A stretch of 64,000 bases of DNA from Bacillus sp. 2205SS5-2 (GCF_037024155.1 NZ_JAYKTS010000007.1:62001-126000); one strand, 5' to 3'; positions 44,594-53,855 are shown, counted from the stretch's first letter. Notes: generated by a model not told the origin, from the sequence alone. Made by a program: numbers and translations.

Positions 44594-45661
44594 ATGTCAA
44601 AAAAGAATTGGAATCGAGTCATTATCGTTGGATTGGTCTTTTTCGTCTTTTTATCTTTCTATCAGTTGCCTTTTTATATTACTAAACCGGGTGGTGCTCA
44701 TGAATTAAGCGAGATTGTTGAAGTAACAGAAGGATTTGAAGAGAAAGGAAGCTTTTACATAACGACGGTTCGAATGGGGAAAGCAAATGTGTATTCGTAC
44801 CTTGCTGCGAAAGTCATTCCTTATCAAAAAATTTATGAAGAAGAAGATATTAGAAGACCAGAAGAATCGGATGAAGCTTATTCGACGAGACAATTATACT
44901 ATATGGAAAATTCAACCCTAAACGCCGTAGTGACAGCTTTTGAGGCTGCTAATAAACCTTATGAGGTTTTGTATCAAGGTGTTTATGTATTAAATGTATT
45001 ACCAGATTTTAACGTATCAAAAGTGCTGAGACCGGGCGACCGAATTACAGAAATTGAAAATCAAGCTTTTTCATCTTCCCAAGAATTAATTCAGTTTGTC
45101 AAGAGCAAAAAAGCTGGAGACACTATTAAAGTAACCTTTACTCGAGAGGAAGATTCCTACGAAGAAATTGTGACATTGCAAAGCTTACCAGATGGAAGTG
45201 TAGGGATGGGTATTGAATTGGTTGATGATAAAAACCTTACATCTACACCCGAAGTGATGTGGAACACAAATTCGATTGGCGGTCCATCGGCAGGACTATT
45301 GTTTAGTTTAGAAATATATAATCAACTTGTTCCTTCTGATATTACCAAAGGGTATGAAATAGCGGGAACAGGTACAATATCCCAAGACGGTGTTGTTGGG
45401 AGAATTGGTGGAATTGAACAGAAAATCGTGGCAGCAGATGAAGCAGGAGCGGATATTTTTTTAGCGCCTAATGATGTATTATCTACTGAGGTACAAGAGA
45501 AGTACCCAGATCTAGAATCCAATTATGATGCTGCTGTAAAGACGGCTAAAGAGATAGACACTAATATGAAAATAATACCCATTAAAACGTTTCAAGAGGC
45601 GTTAGAATTTTTAAAAACTTTAGAAGATAAAAAAGAGTATTCTAGAAAAAGGGAACATTAA
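44594..45661 (+). CDS. ylbL: YlbL, membrane PDZ-Lon-type serine protease
   Basis: A membrane-anchored protease of 355 residues. It has an N-terminal helix (about 9-24), a PDZ domain (about 125-200, LYQGVYVLNVLPDFNVSKVLRPGDRI) and a C-terminal Lon-type proteolytic domain with Ser232 in GGPSAG and Lys277 in GGIEQKI as the catalytic dyad. In B. subtilis YlbL and CtpA degrade the cell-division inhibitor YneA after DNA damage. The ATG at 44594 follows GGAAGGGGTG inside the ylbK end. Confidence 0.94.
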   Translation: MSKKNWNRVIIVGLVFFVFLSFYQLPFYITKPGGAHELSEIVEVTEGFEEKGSFYITTVRMGKANVYSYLAAKVIPYQKIYEEEDIRRPEESDEAYSTRQLYYMENSTLNAVVTAFEAANKPYEVLYQGVYVLNVLPDFNVSKVLRPGDRITEIENQAFSSSQELIQFVKSKKAGDTIKVTFTREEDSYEEIVTLQSLPDGSVGMGIELVDDKNLTSTPEVMWNTNSIGGPSAGLLFSLEIYNQLVPSDITKGYEIAGTGTISQDGVVGRIGGIEQKIVAADEAGADIFLAPNDVLSTEVQEKYPDLESNYDAAVKTAKEIDTNMKIIPIKTFQEALEFLKTLEDKKEYSRKREH

Positions 45662-45685
45662 TCAACTTGTTCGTTAATTGATTTA

Positions 45686-45717
45686 TCCCCCTTCCTGAAC
45701 AGGAAGGGGATTTTTTT
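45686..45717. terminator. Terminator between ylbL and tmcAL
   Basis: Stem TCCCC-TTCCTG / CAGGAAGGGGA followed by T7. It lies at the convergent ends of both genes. Confidence 0.88.
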
Positions 45718-46942
45718 AGAGACGTTCTTTAAGGTAAATAGGAGGTTGAGAAAAATCTTTTAAAATCATTTGTTTCTGAACTTGAGCTTGATGGTAACCA
45801 AGTGCATACAATTTAGATGCACGAATATCTAAGGAGGCATCTACCGCTTTCACAGATGAAAGTTTACTAATCAGTGGTAGAGCCAAGCTCTTTTTGACAG
45901 AGTTCAAATACTTTCTGCCATTCTCAGACATGCCGAGTAGTCGAATGTAAGAGGGGGTTTGATTTGTTTTCCTTATTTCTTCTTTTGTTGCGTTCATCAG
46001 CGTATGAAGAAAAATGCGTTGAAGGCGGGTCCATGTATAGCGTTTCGTTTTTACCTTCTCCATTAAATGGTGAAAATTATTTGCCGTAGTGACTTCTCTT
46101 AGGATTCGATGCTCAATCCCTTCTTCCATTTCATAAATGTATGAAAGCTCTTGGGCGTTTGTAGTCAAAAGTTTATACTGAAGTAAAGGCCAAAATTCTT
46201 CCCAGCTTAGTAGTTGATTGTAGTTTCTGAGGTAACGGTTGAGCTCTTCTTTTGTTTCTATCGGAACAAAATTTTCAACAGAATCTATAGAAAAAGAATT
46301 TTCTTTTAATGCTTTTCGAATTGATGTGGCTGAAGCAATTTTAGAAGAATTGAATTCTTCATCATGATACCCAGCCTTCGTTCGCTGAATGGTTAAAGGT
46401 TCAATGTTTGCGCCAATCTTTCGCTTCGCTTCAATATAATGATACCCTAAAATATTATTAGGTTGGGAAAGATCGACAGCTCTTTCATGCAAATTCAATG
46501 AATGAAATGCAGCCGATAGAGCAGAAGGGTAGCTCATACCCTTCGATACATTTGTTGCAATATGATCGTCATATTTTGACCGCTGTAGTTGAATTTGCTC
46601 AGCGGTATAGATAAAGGACTCTAAATTACCAGATTCACTTCCAAAACAGAAACTTTCGCACTTCATAGCTTCTAAAATGGAGATTGCTCCAAAGGCAAAA
46701 GTCTCGGCCTTTTGCGTAGCAAACGCATAAGGCAACTCTATGACAATGTCGACTCCTGCTTTTAAGGCCATATTTGTTCTTGACCATTTTCCGACTAATG
46801 CCGGTTCTCCTCTTTGGAGAAAATTCCCACTCATAACTGCAATTACGATATCTGCGTTTGAGCTTTGTTTAGCGGATTGTAAGTGATGTAAATGTCCATT
46901 GTGAAATGGATTATACTCGACAACTACGCCAGTTGCTTTCAA
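45716..46942 (-). CDS. tmcAL: tRNA(Met) cytidine acetate ligase TmcAL (YlbM)
   Basis: The enzyme activates acetate with ATP and transfers it to the wobble cytidine of elongator tRNA-Met (ac4C34) in Bacillus. The 408 residues begin MKATGVVVEYNPFHNGH, a nucleotidyltransferase HxGH-type motif. They continue with VAVMSGNFLQRGEPA, GVDIVIELPYAFATQKAE and, later, SATSIRKAL. The start is TTG at 46942 because AAAGGAAGTG lies correctly before it; earlier in-frame codons overlap the promoter. It is divergent from ylbN. Confidence 0.93.
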   Translation of the reverse strand: MKATGVVVEYNPFHNGHLHHLQSAKQSSNADIVIAVMSGNFLQRGEPALVGKWSRTNMALKAGVDIVIELPYAFATQKAETFAFGAISILEAMKCESFCFGSESGNLESFIYTAEQIQLQRSKYDDHIATNVSKGMSYPSALSAAFHSLNLHERAVDLSQPNNILGYHYIEAKRKIGANIEPLTIQRTKAGYHDEEFNSSKIASATSIRKALKENSFSIDSVENFVPIETKEELNRYLRNYNQLLSWEEFWPLLQYKLLTTNAQELSYIYEMEEGIEHRILREVTTANNFHHLMEKVKTKRYTWTRLQRIFLHTLMNATKEEIRKTNQTPSYIRLLGMSENGRKYLNSVKKSLALPLISKLSSVKAVDASLDIRASKLYALGYHQAQVQKQMILKDFSQPPIYLKERL

Positions 46943-46965
46943 AAAAATCACTTCCTTTAAAATAT

Positions 46966-46996
46966 TTGACAAACCCTAATAATTACACGTTATAAT
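46966..46996 (+). promoter_or_regulatory. Possible upstream promoter for ylbN-rpmF
   Basis: TTGACA (46966-46971) and TATAAT (46991-46996) are both perfect but are 19 bp apart, which would weaken the promoter. Confidence 0.45.
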
Positions 46997-47034
46997 TTCT
47001 ATACTAGTGTTGTAAAGAGTGTAAAGAAAAAATA

Positions 47035-47063
47035 TTGACAAAGTGTATTTAGAAAGCTATAAT
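47035..47063 (+). promoter_or_regulatory. Consensus sigma-A promoter of ylbN-rpmF
   Basis: TTGACA (47035-47040), exactly 17 bp, TATAAT (47058-47063): a full consensus, as expected before a ribosomal-protein gene. Confidence 0.85.
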
Positions 47064-47090
47064 TACCTTTGTTGCCTTGAGGTGAGTATA

Positions 47091-47624
47091 TTGAAGTGGT
47101 CAACAATTCAACTACAAAAGTTTCGCGACAAGGGCTTACATCTTAATGATGAAGTAGTAGTGGAAGAGGTAAAGGATATACAACCAGATATTCGTAGTAT
47201 ATCACCAATCCTTGTAACTGGAAGAGCGGATATTAGCTCAGAAAAAGTTACCTTTCATTTACACTTAACCGGTAAGATGATATTACCTTGTTCTCGTACA
47301 TTAGAAGATGTTCAATTTCCAATTGATATCTCAACGAATGAAACCTTTTTACTTCGACCATCTGATTATGTTGGATCGGATGAAGAAGAAGTGCATATGA
47401 TTCAAGGAGATTTGATCGATTTAAAACCGGTCATTCAAGAGCTTATTGTCCTTGAGGTTCCTATGCAAGTGTTCAGCGATAAAGCGTTAGAAAAGGATTT
47501 ACCTTCAGGGAAGGATTGGGATCTAGTGATTGATGAAAATCAACAATATGCTCCTGATTCAGAACAGAAAAAAGTAGATCCCCGTCTGGCAGACTTAGCG
47601 AAATTTTTTGATAAAGACTCTTAA
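47091..47624 (+). CDS. ylbN: YlbN/YceD family protein (DUF177)
   Basis: A 177-residue protein of the DUF177 family. Members are nearly always encoded upstream of rpmF and have been linked to 23S rRNA processing in plants and bacteria. The conserved core is [17 protein letters not shown], and the C-terminal [12 protein letters not shown] is typical. TTG at 47091 follows GAGGTGAGT. It is 65 bp ahead of rpmF in the same operon. Confidence 0.92.
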   Translation: MKWSTIQLQKFRDKGLHLNDEVVVEEVKDIQPDIRSISPILVTGRADISSEKVTFHLHLTGKMILPCSRTLEDVQFPIDISTNETFLLRPSDYVGSDEEEVHMIQGDLIDLKPVIQELIVLEVPMQVFSDKALEKDLPSGKDWDLVIDENQQYAPDSEQKKVDPRLADLAKFFDKDS

Positions 47625-47689
47625 TTAGCGAAGAACCAGCAAGAACTGGCCTTCATAACAACACGAATCTCTTTAAGGAGGTGGGAAGA

Positions 47690-47863
47690 ATGGCTGTACC
47701 TTTCAGAAGAACATCCAAAACTGTTAAACGAAAGCGTCGTACACATTTCAAATTGCATGTACCAGGTATGGTAGAATGCCCAAACTGCGGTGAAATGAAG
47801 CTTGCTCACCGAGTGTGCAAAGAGTGCGGAACGTATAAAGGAAAAGACGTTGTAAGTAAATAA
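47690..47863 (+). CDS. rpmF: 50S ribosomal protein L32
   Basis: A 57-residue ribosomal protein: [19 protein letters not shown] followed by a zinc ribbon with CPNC and CKEC. TAAGGAGGTGGG precedes the ATG, one of the strongest ribosome sites in the window. The cysteine-containing (C+) form indicates a zinc-binding L32. Confidence 0.97.
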   Translation: MAVPFRRTSKTVKRKRRTHFKLHVPGMVECPNCGEMKLAHRVCKECGTYKGKDVVSK

Positions 47864-47869
47864 TGTCTG

Positions 47870-47910
47870 AAAAAACCGTAAAGAGACCATGGCTCTTTGC
47901 GGTTTTTTTT
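47870..47910 (+). terminator. Terminator of ylbN-rpmF
   Basis: Stem AAAACCG-AAAGAG / CTCTTT-CGGTTTT with one mismatch, then eight T. Confidence 0.9.
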
Positions 47911-48109
47911 CTTTGTTAAAATAACAAAAAATTTAAAATAATTCATGTGTTTAACGCCAATAGTTCTGCGCCTGCTTAAATAAATCGATTTTTGGATTTA
48001 TTCTCCTGATTCAAAAGTAGAAAAAAACTATTGAAAGGGCAATTTGTTTATAAGGAGTAAGCAGGGTAGTGGGTTAAGGTTCGTAAACATTTCGAAAGAG
48101 GGAATAAGT

Positions 48110-48724
48110 ATGGGAGAGTATGTAATCGAAACAGACAAGGGAATTTTGCAATTTACAATTAATCGCGAGAAAAAAAGAAATGCGATAAATTATGAAGTCA
48201 TGAGGGGACTAGAGCAAGTTTTAGACAAGGCAAAGAATCCATCTATAAAAGCACTTGTAATTAAAGGGTCTGGAACGAAAGCTTTTTGTTCAGGTGGAGA
48301 TTTGTCTGCGTTTCATCAGCTATATTCCAAGGAAGATGCTTTTGGAATGTTATCAAAGATGGGGAAAATACTTTATTCATTAGCGACGCTTTCAAAACCG
48401 ACTTTTTGCTACATAAACGGGCTAGCAGTCGGTGGAGGGGCGGAAATTGCCACTGCTTGTGACGTCGTAGCTATACATGAAAATGGAAAAGTTGGATTTG
48501 TGCAAGGAACCTTAGGTATCACAACAGGGTGGGGGGGAGGAACACTCTTATTTCAAAAACTACAACAAGAGAAAGCGATGGAGATGCTACTATCTTCTAC
48601 CTTATACGAGCCTAGTGACCTAAAGAAGATGGGCTTTGTCCAACAAATAGTAGAGTCTGAAAACGAGGCACTGGAATATTTTTCAGTTTTTTTGCATCAT
48701 TCTGCCCAAGTCTTGGAGGCATAA
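48110..48724 (+). CDS. Crotonase-family (enoyl-CoA hydratase/isomerase-like) protein, C-terminus cut off
   Basis: A 204-residue crotonase-fold protein: oxyanion segments FCSGGDLSAF (59-68) and NGLAVGGGAEIATACD (103-118). Members bind acyl-CoA thioesters and catalyse hydration, isomerisation or hydrolysis. The two glutamates used by classical hydratases are not visible (VGFVQGTLGITTGWGGG in their place), so the reaction may differ. The usual family length is 250-260. Here TAA at 48722-48724 ends the frame, and the same frame continues with a typical C-terminal tail (see next entry). The ATG at 48110 follows AAAGAGGGAA. It lies between rpmF and ylbO. Confidence 0.8.
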   Translation: MGEYVIETDKGILQFTINREKKRNAINYEVMRGLEQVLDKAKNPSIKALVIKGSGTKAFCSGGDLSAFHQLYSKEDAFGMLSKMGKILYSLATLSKPTFCYINGLAVGGGAEIATACDVVAIHENGKVGFVQGTLGITTGWGGGTLLFQKLQQEKAMEMLLSSTLYEPSDLKKMGFVQQIVESENEALEYFSVFLHHSAQVLEA

Positions 48725-48730
48725 AAAAAA

Positions 48731-48853
48731 ATGAAGAATGGAAATAGAGAAGACCCATTCGGGAGAATGATGAAAGAAATTGATCGTTGCTCCGTTCTCT
48801 GGTCTAGTGACGAACATCATGAAGCGGTTGTGAAATTTATGAATAAAAAATAA
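48731..48853 (+). pseudogene. Detached C-terminal tail of the crotonase-family gene
   Basis: In the same frame as the crotonase gene, two codons after its TAA, this 40-residue open stretch reads MKNGNREDPFGRMMKEIDRC and ends HHEAVVKFMNKK. DPFGRM, the SVLW-SSDEHHEAV pattern and the length are what the missing C-terminal helices of crotonases look like. One TAT-to-TAA change (VLEAYKKM to VLEA-stop) would explain it. Confidence 0.7.
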
Positions 48854-48924
48854 ATTCCTTCGTCTATCTACTCTAGTAGCTGCATATTTATAAGATATGA
48901 AGCAGAGAGAAGGAGTGATAGACA

Positions 48925-49539
48925 TTGTCATCCACTAGACAAGACGCCTGGAGCCAAGATGAGGACTTGTTATTAGCTGAAGTGGTATTGCGTCATATTC
49001 GCGAAGGAGGAACTCAACTCCAAGCATTCGAAGAAGTTGGTCAGAAACTATCCAGAACAGGAGCAGCTTGTGGATTTCGTTGGAATTCTTTTATTCGAAA
49101 ACAATACCGCTCTGGGATTGAGTTGGCAAAAAAGCAAAGAAAAGAGCAAAAAATGAAGGGAATTCCTTTGTCTGGTGTTCAAGAAACACAAGACAAGGAA
49201 AGTAGTCAGCCTATTAAGAGCACTAGTTTTCCTTCGCTCGGCGAAATTACTTCGTACTTAAACTATCTTGAAAGTACAAAGGATCGAGAACAACAACTTG
49301 CAAAGGAAAAAGCACTTTTAGAAGAACAGGTGCAGTCATTAACAGATGAGTACACACTTTTACAAAAAGACTATCAACAAGCGAAGCATGAATTGAGTAT
49401 GTTAAAAGAAGACCACCTCTCTCTCCTATCTTTCTTAGAAAAAGCGAGGAAAATGGCCATTCACTCCGAAGAAGAAAGTGAAAAAGTGAAATTCCAAATG
49501 GATAAAAACGGAAATTTGCAACGGTTATCCAAAAAATAA
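48925..49539 (+). CDS. ylbO: YlbO, RsfA-family Myb-like sporulation regulator
   Basis: A 204-residue DNA-binding protein of the RsfA family. The N-terminal Myb/SANT-like domain ([21 protein letters not shown] ... [17 protein letters not shown], residues 8-62) is followed by a basic linker and a long coiled coil (about 115-185). RsfA of B. subtilis tunes sigma-F genes; YlbO is a paralogue expressed in the mother cell. The start is TTG, with GAAGGAGTGAT upstream. Confidence 0.9.
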   Translation: MSSTRQDAWSQDEDLLLAEVVLRHIREGGTQLQAFEEVGQKLSRTGAACGFRWNSFIRKQYRSGIELAKKQRKEQKMKGIPLSGVQETQDKESSQPIKSTSFPSLGEITSYLNYLESTKDREQQLAKEKALLEEQVQSLTDEYTLLQKDYQQAKHELSMLKEDHLSLLSFLEKARKMAIHSEEESEKVKFQMDKNGNLQRLSKK

Positions 49540-49568
49540 CTACACCTGAGGGGTTCTAGGGTGTAGTT
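49538..49568 (+). terminator. Weak terminator of ylbO
   Basis: Stem AACTACACC / GGTGTAGTT with a 13-base loop; few T follow. Confidence 0.55.
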
Positions 49569-49695
49569 ACCTGTTTATACAATATGATTCTCTATCCTTT
49601 CGTTCATGAAAAACAATGAATACTGTACCTAGAATCCTGTTTCGTTAAGAACGGGATTTTTTTGTTGTGAGAGAAAACGGTGTGTCTAATCGAAA

Positions 49696-49833
49696 GGCCG
49701 TTTTTGCAACAGAATATCCCATTAAAATTATAGGTGTCAGTGAGTCTTTTTGTGTTTTTTATGGCAACTACCGAAGAAATAAGGGATCCCCTCGAAAATA
49801 AATGAAATATCAATAATGGAAACGAAAAGAGCC
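49696..49833 (+). repeat. Decayed GGCT MITE (138 bp)
   Basis: GGCCGTTTTTGCAACAGAAT ... CAATAATGGAAACGAAAAGAGCC. Ends are recognisable, the interior is shortened, and no target duplication is left. The remaining 49569-49892 sequence between ylbO and ylbP has a small hairpin with T7 near 49630-49662 and no gene. Confidence 0.6.
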
Positions 49834-49892
49834 TACCATAAAGAATAGCTAATTCGCCCTGAAGTCTCTTTGAATTTTTGGAAGGAAGTAAA

Positions 49893-50363
49893 TTAAAGCT
49901 CTGATACACCTTTGGGGTCCCAAACGATAGGGTTCTCTCCTCGATCTCGTTCTAAATCATAGGAAATTGTTTTGAATCCCATATGCTCCCAAAAAGCTTT
50001 CGATTGATTGCGAGAATTTGTTTTAATGGGCAATTTATAGGATTTTGCAAAATCAACAAGTTCTTTTCCGTAGCCTTTTCCTTGATAGAGTGGAAGGACT
50101 TCTAATTTCCATAACTCCAGAAAATTTTGTGGAGGATCGAAGTATTGATCAAATCGCTCATTTCTTTGGTATAAGCTCATTCTTGCGATTAGAGTATCTC
50201 CAAAATAGATTCCATAGAAGGGAGATTCACTATCATTTTCGATGATGTTCTCTTGTAAGTCATCAAGCATGGAAAGTTCTTGTAACCCATATTCTTTAAA
50301 TTTTTTAAATTCTTCTAAAGTTTTATAATTAATTTTTAATTTTTCAACATGCACTTGGGTCAT
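49893..50363 (-). CDS. ylbP: YlbP, GNAT-family N-acetyltransferase
   Basis: A 156-residue acetyltransferase fold. The acetyl-CoA-binding motif is LEVLPLYQGKGYGKELVDFA (Q/RxxGxG/A), followed by FWEHMGFKTISYD. The length and sequence start VEKLKINYKTLEEFKKFKEYGLQELSMLDDLQ agree with B. subtilis YlbP. The acetyl acceptor is unknown. GGAGGAAAAAC precedes the ATG. Confidence 0.9.
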   Translation of the reverse strand: MTQVHVEKLKINYKTLEEFKKFKEYGLQELSMLDDLQENIIENDSESPFYGIYFGDTLIARMSLYQRNERFDQYFDPPQNFLELWKLEVLPLYQGKGYGKELVDFAKSYKLPIKTNSRNQSKAFWEHMGFKTISYDLERDRGENPIVWDPKGVSEL

Positions 50364-50540
50364 TGTTTTTCCTCCATTCTTCTACCAAACTTTCCTATTT
50401 CTCTTTTATTATAGTACAAATAAACAAAAAATTCTGCAATATTTTCGGAAAGCGTTTACAATAAAAGAAGGAATTTTGATTTAAAGGAAGAAAAGTTATA
50501 GAGGGGTAGATTTTTTGAAAGATAAAAAGGAGGATGTACC

Positions 50541-51881
50541 TTGCGAAAAGTGTTAGTTGCCAATCGAGGAGAAATAGCTTCAAGAATTATCTCAACCTGT
50601 AAAGAAATGGGTATGGAAACAGTAGCGGTGTATTCTGATGCCGATAAAGACCTTCCGTTTGTAGGGCAAGCAGATAAGGCATACCGAATTGGAGAAGCTC
50701 CTGTCAATAAGTCTTATCTGAATATGGAAGAGATATTAAGAATAGCGATAGAAGAAAAGGTGTGGGGCATTCATCCTGGATATGGCTTGCTATCTGAGAA
50801 TGCGCTTTTTGCCCAAAAAGCAGCAGAACTTGGTATTGTATTCATTGGTCCTCATTTTAAAACGCTCGAAAAGATGGGTGATAAAATACAATCTCGTAAA
50901 GCGATGAATGAGGCTGGTGTACCTGTTGTACCTGGAAGTGAAGAGGGGATATCTTCTCTTGCAGAAGCGAAAGGGTTTGCTGAAACAATCGGTTACCCTG
51001 TCATGTTGAAAGCTAGTGGAGGCGGTGGGGGAATTGGGATGATTCGCTGCGAGAATGAACAAACGCTCACTCAAAATTTCCAGTCCACTAAAACAAGAGC
51101 CAAAGCTTATTTTGGAAACGAAGAAGTTTTCATTGAGAAGTGTATTGAAAATGGGCGTCATATTGAGGTGCAAATTTTTGCAGACCAGCACGGTAATGTC
51201 GTTCACCTGTTTGAGCGGAACTGTTCCATTCAACGTCGAAACCAAAAGGTGATTGAAGAATCTCCCTCACCATGTCTTTCCGCTACTACTAGAGAAAAAA
51301 TGTTCGATGCTGCGGTTAAAGCAGCTCATGCTGTTGATTATCTCAATGCAGGAACGATTGAATTTCTAGTAGATGAAGCAGAGAATTTCTACTTTTTAGA
51401 AATGAACACAAGACTACAGGTTGAACACCCAGTGACGGAAATGATTACAGGGCTGAATCTAGTGAAATGGCAGTTGCTCGTGGCAATGAATGAACCTTTG
51501 CCTCAACCGTCTCAGCAAGCCATTATGGAACAAGGTCATGCGATGGAATTTCGCGTCTACGCGGAAGATCCTCGAACTTTCATGCCTTCTCCTGGGAAGA
51601 TTGTCAATATCAAATGGGGGGAAATGGATGGTATAAGGATCGATGCGGGGTATCGATCAGGCAACACAGTCACCCCTTTCTATGACCCGCTTGTAGCCAA
51701 ATGCATCGTCTTTGCAAATACAAGAGAAGGCTGTTTAGACAAGGCTAAAGAGTTTTTTAGAAGCACAAGTATAGAAGGTATTAAAACGAATTTGCCTCTT
51801 TTTCAGGAAGTGTTACAAGAAGAAGCGTTCACTGATGGGAACTATACAACGAGTTGGTTAATGAGTCATAAAAATCAATAA
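50541..51881 (+). CDS. Acyl-CoA carboxylase, biotin carboxylase subunit
   Basis: A 446-residue biotin carboxylase (AccC type): MRKVLVANRGEIASRI, HPGYGLLSEN, ATP-grasp glycine loop KASGGGGGIGM (about 155-165), FFLEMNTRLQVEHPVTE and the C-terminal RSGNTVTPFYDPLVAK. It charges biotin on the carrier protein encoded next. Here it belongs to a three-gene acyl-CoA carboxylase, not to the housekeeping acetyl-CoA carboxylase, because a propionyl-CoA-type carboxyltransferase follows. The start is TTG with GGAGGATG upstream. Confidence 0.9.
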   Translation: MRKVLVANRGEIASRIISTCKEMGMETVAVYSDADKDLPFVGQADKAYRIGEAPVNKSYLNMEEILRIAIEEKVWGIHPGYGLLSENALFAQKAAELGIVFIGPHFKTLEKMGDKIQSRKAMNEAGVPVVPGSEEGISSLAEAKGFAETIGYPVMLKASGGGGGIGMIRCENEQTLTQNFQSTKTRAKAYFGNEEVFIEKCIENGRHIEVQIFADQHGNVVHLFERNCSIQRRNQKVIEESPSPCLSATTREKMFDAAVKAAHAVDYLNAGTIEFLVDEAENFYFLEMNTRLQVEHPVTEMITGLNLVKWQLLVAMNEPLPQPSQQAIMEQGHAMEFRVYAEDPRTFMPSPGKIVNIKWGEMDGIRIDAGYRSGNTVTPFYDPLVAKCIVFANTREGCLDKAKEFFRSTSIEGIKTNLPLFQEVLQEEAFTDGNYTTSWLMSHKNQ

Positions 51882-51896
51882 TTGGAGGAAATAAAC

Positions 51897-52112
51897 ATGA
51901 AAGAAATTACAGCAACGATGGCAGGAACAGTCTTAGAAGTGAATGTGACGAGTGGAGAAGAAGTTTCATTTGGTCAAGAAGTCTTAAAAATAGAATCCAT
52001 GAAAATGGAGATTCCTATTGAGTCGACTTTGGGTGGAAAAGTGGAGGAAATTAAAGTTAATATTGGGGATTTTGTAAATGAAGGGGACGTTTTATTTTTA
52101 ATTAAAAGCTAA
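51897..52112 (+). CDS. Biotin carboxyl carrier (biotinyl-domain) protein
   Basis: A 71-residue stand-alone biotinyl domain: ITATMAGTVLEVNV, the biotinylation motif ESMKME with Lys36, then GKVEEIKVNIGDFVNEGDVLF. It carries carboxybiotin between the carboxylase at 50541 and the transferase at 52305. It corresponds to the YngHB type of small carrier. GGAGGAAAT precedes the ATG. Its stop codon TAA lies in the target duplication of a MITE. Confidence 0.92.
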   Translation: MKEITATMAGTVLEVNVTSGEEVSFGQEVLKIESMKMEIPIESTLGGKVEEIKVNIGDFVNEGDVLFLIKS

Positions 52113-52274
52113 GGCTCTTTTCGCATACTTTGTTGCTGCCGTATACAAAAAGGATGGAAACACTCTTTTCATTCCTCATTTCGGGTTGAAAATGATGCGA
52201 AAAGATGCCCGAAGTCAATCTTCAACACCAATTGAGGGATAATTCGAAAAGCCACAATCTTTGTGAAAACAGCC
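52113..52274 (-). repeat. GGCT MITE inside the acyl-CoA carboxylase operon (162 bp)
   Basis: GGCTCTTTTCGCATACTTTG ... ATCTTTGTGAAAACAGCC is flanked by perfect AAAGCTAA repeats (52105-52112 and 52275-52282). It separates the carrier gene from the transferase gene by 192 bp instead of a few bases. Confidence 0.92.
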
Positions 52275-52304
52275 AAAGCTAAAGAGAACAAAGGGGGAAT
52301 TTAG

Positions 52305-53846
52305 GTGACAACTTCTAAGTTGGAAGAAATGACTTTGAATGAAAAAAGAGAGCAAGTAAAAGCAGGAGGACACCCGAAATATCATGAAAAACTAAAAGAA
52401 CAAAACAAACTCTTTGTGCGGGATCGTCTTTCACTTTTATTCGATGGTGGGGAATACGAAGAAGATGGTATATTGGCTAATTTTAAAGAATCAGATCTTC
52501 CAGCTGACGGTGTGGTAACCGCAATAGGCGAAGTAAAGGGCCAAACCGTTTGTGTGATGGCAAATGACTCCACGGTAAAAGCGGGATCTTGGGGATCTAG
52601 AACGGTTGAGAAAATTATTCGGATTCAAGAAACCGCTCTAAAATTGAAAGTACCGATGTATTATTTGGTGGATTCAGCAGGGGCACGAATTACCGACCAG
52701 CTTGAAATGTTTCCTAACAGGCGTGGAGCCGGTAGAATCTTTCATAATCAAGTCAAGCTCTCAGGAATGGTGCCTCAAATCTGTTTGTTATTTGGACCAT
52801 CAGCTGCTGGTGGTGCCTATATTCCAGCTTTTTGTGATATTGTCATCATGGTTGAGGGGAATGCCTCGATGTATTTAGGGTCCCCACGTATGGCAGAAAA
52901 AGTTATCGGTGAAAAGGTAACCTTAGAGGAAATGGGCGGAGCACGGATGCATTGCTCGATAAGTGGTTGCGGTGATATGCTTGTTTCATCTGAAGAAGAA
53001 GGGATTTCGGCGGCCAGAAAATATTTAACATACTTTCCGGCTAATTTTCATGAACGAGCTTCTGAAGTGGATAGTGTCTCTCCAAAAGAAGGGAAGCATC
53101 TTGAAAACATTATTCCTAAACATCAAAATGCCCCTTTTGACATGTATGAGTGTATTGATACAATAATTGATGAAGGAAGCTTTTTTGAAATCAAAAAACT
53201 TTTTGCGCCTGAAATGATAACAGGGCTAGCTAGATTGAATGGAAAGGTTGTTGGAATTGTTGCAAATCAGCCTAAAATGAAAGGTGGCGTCCTCTTCGTG
53301 GATTCTGCCGATAAGGCGGCCAAATTTATAACCTTATGTGACGCTTTCCATATTCCGCTTCTCTTTTTAGCAGATGTACCAGGGTTTATGATTGGTACTA
53401 AGGTAGAACGAGCTGGTATTATTCGTCATGGTGCTAAACTTGTTGCTGCCATGAGTTCAGCAACGGTTCCGAAAATTTCGGTTGTCGTTCGAAAAGCGTA
53501 TGGAGCAGGCTTGTATGCAATGGCAGGTCCGGCTTTTGAACCTGATTGCTGTATTGCATTGCCGTCGGCTCAAATCGCAGTAATGGGACCAGAGGCTGCG
53601 GTTAATGCGGTGTATTCAAATAAAATTGAAGCGATCGAAGACCCAAAAGAAAAAGTACAATTTGTTCAGGAAAAGCAAAAGGAATACCAAGAGCACATTG
53701 ATGTTTATAAATTAGCATCCGAATTAATCATCGATGACATTGTTGAACCGAATGAGTTAAGAAGTGTTCTTAGTCGCCGCTTTGCATTATATTCGACAAA
53801 AGAAGTGGTATTTAGTGAGCGGAAACACCCTGTTTATCCTGTCTAA
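52305..53846 (+). CDS. Acyl-CoA carboxylase carboxyltransferase subunit (PccB/YngE-like)
   Basis: A 513-residue carboxyltransferase of the propionyl-/methylcrotonyl-CoA carboxylase beta family. The N-terminal crotonase-like half has DSAGARITDQ and FGPSAAGGAYIPAFCD; the C-terminal half has LFLADVPGFMIGTKVERAGIIRHGAK and AYGAGLYAMAGPAFEPD. It moves the carboxyl group from biotin to an acyl-CoA; propionyl- or a branched acyl-CoA is likely, but the substrate is not certain. The start is GTG with AAGGGGGAATT upstream. It ends the operon. Confidence 0.9.
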   Translation: MTTSKLEEMTLNEKREQVKAGGHPKYHEKLKEQNKLFVRDRLSLLFDGGEYEEDGILANFKESDLPADGVVTAIGEVKGQTVCVMANDSTVKAGSWGSRTVEKIIRIQETALKLKVPMYYLVDSAGARITDQLEMFPNRRGAGRIFHNQVKLSGMVPQICLLFGPSAAGGAYIPAFCDIVIMVEGNASMYLGSPRMAEKVIGEKVTLEEMGGARMHCSISGCGDMLVSSEEEGISAARKYLTYFPANFHERASEVDSVSPKEGKHLENIIPKHQNAPFDMYECIDTIIDEGSFFEIKKLFAPEMITGLARLNGKVVGIVANQPKMKGGVLFVDSADKAAKFITLCDAFHIPLLFLADVPGFMIGTKVERAGIIRHGAKLVAAMSSATVPKISVVVRKAYGAGLYAMAGPAFEPDCCIALPSAQIAVMGPEAAVNAVYSNKIEAIEDPKEKVQFVQEKQKEYQEHIDVYKLASELIIDDIVEPNELRSVLSRRFALYSTKEVVFSERKHPVYPV

Positions 53847-53855
53847 TTAAAGCCT

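Noticed and set aside
48888-48916. GCATATT before ylbO as a sigma-E -35 box.
   Set aside because: The -35 fits, but the sequence 14 bp downstream does not resemble CATACAMT.
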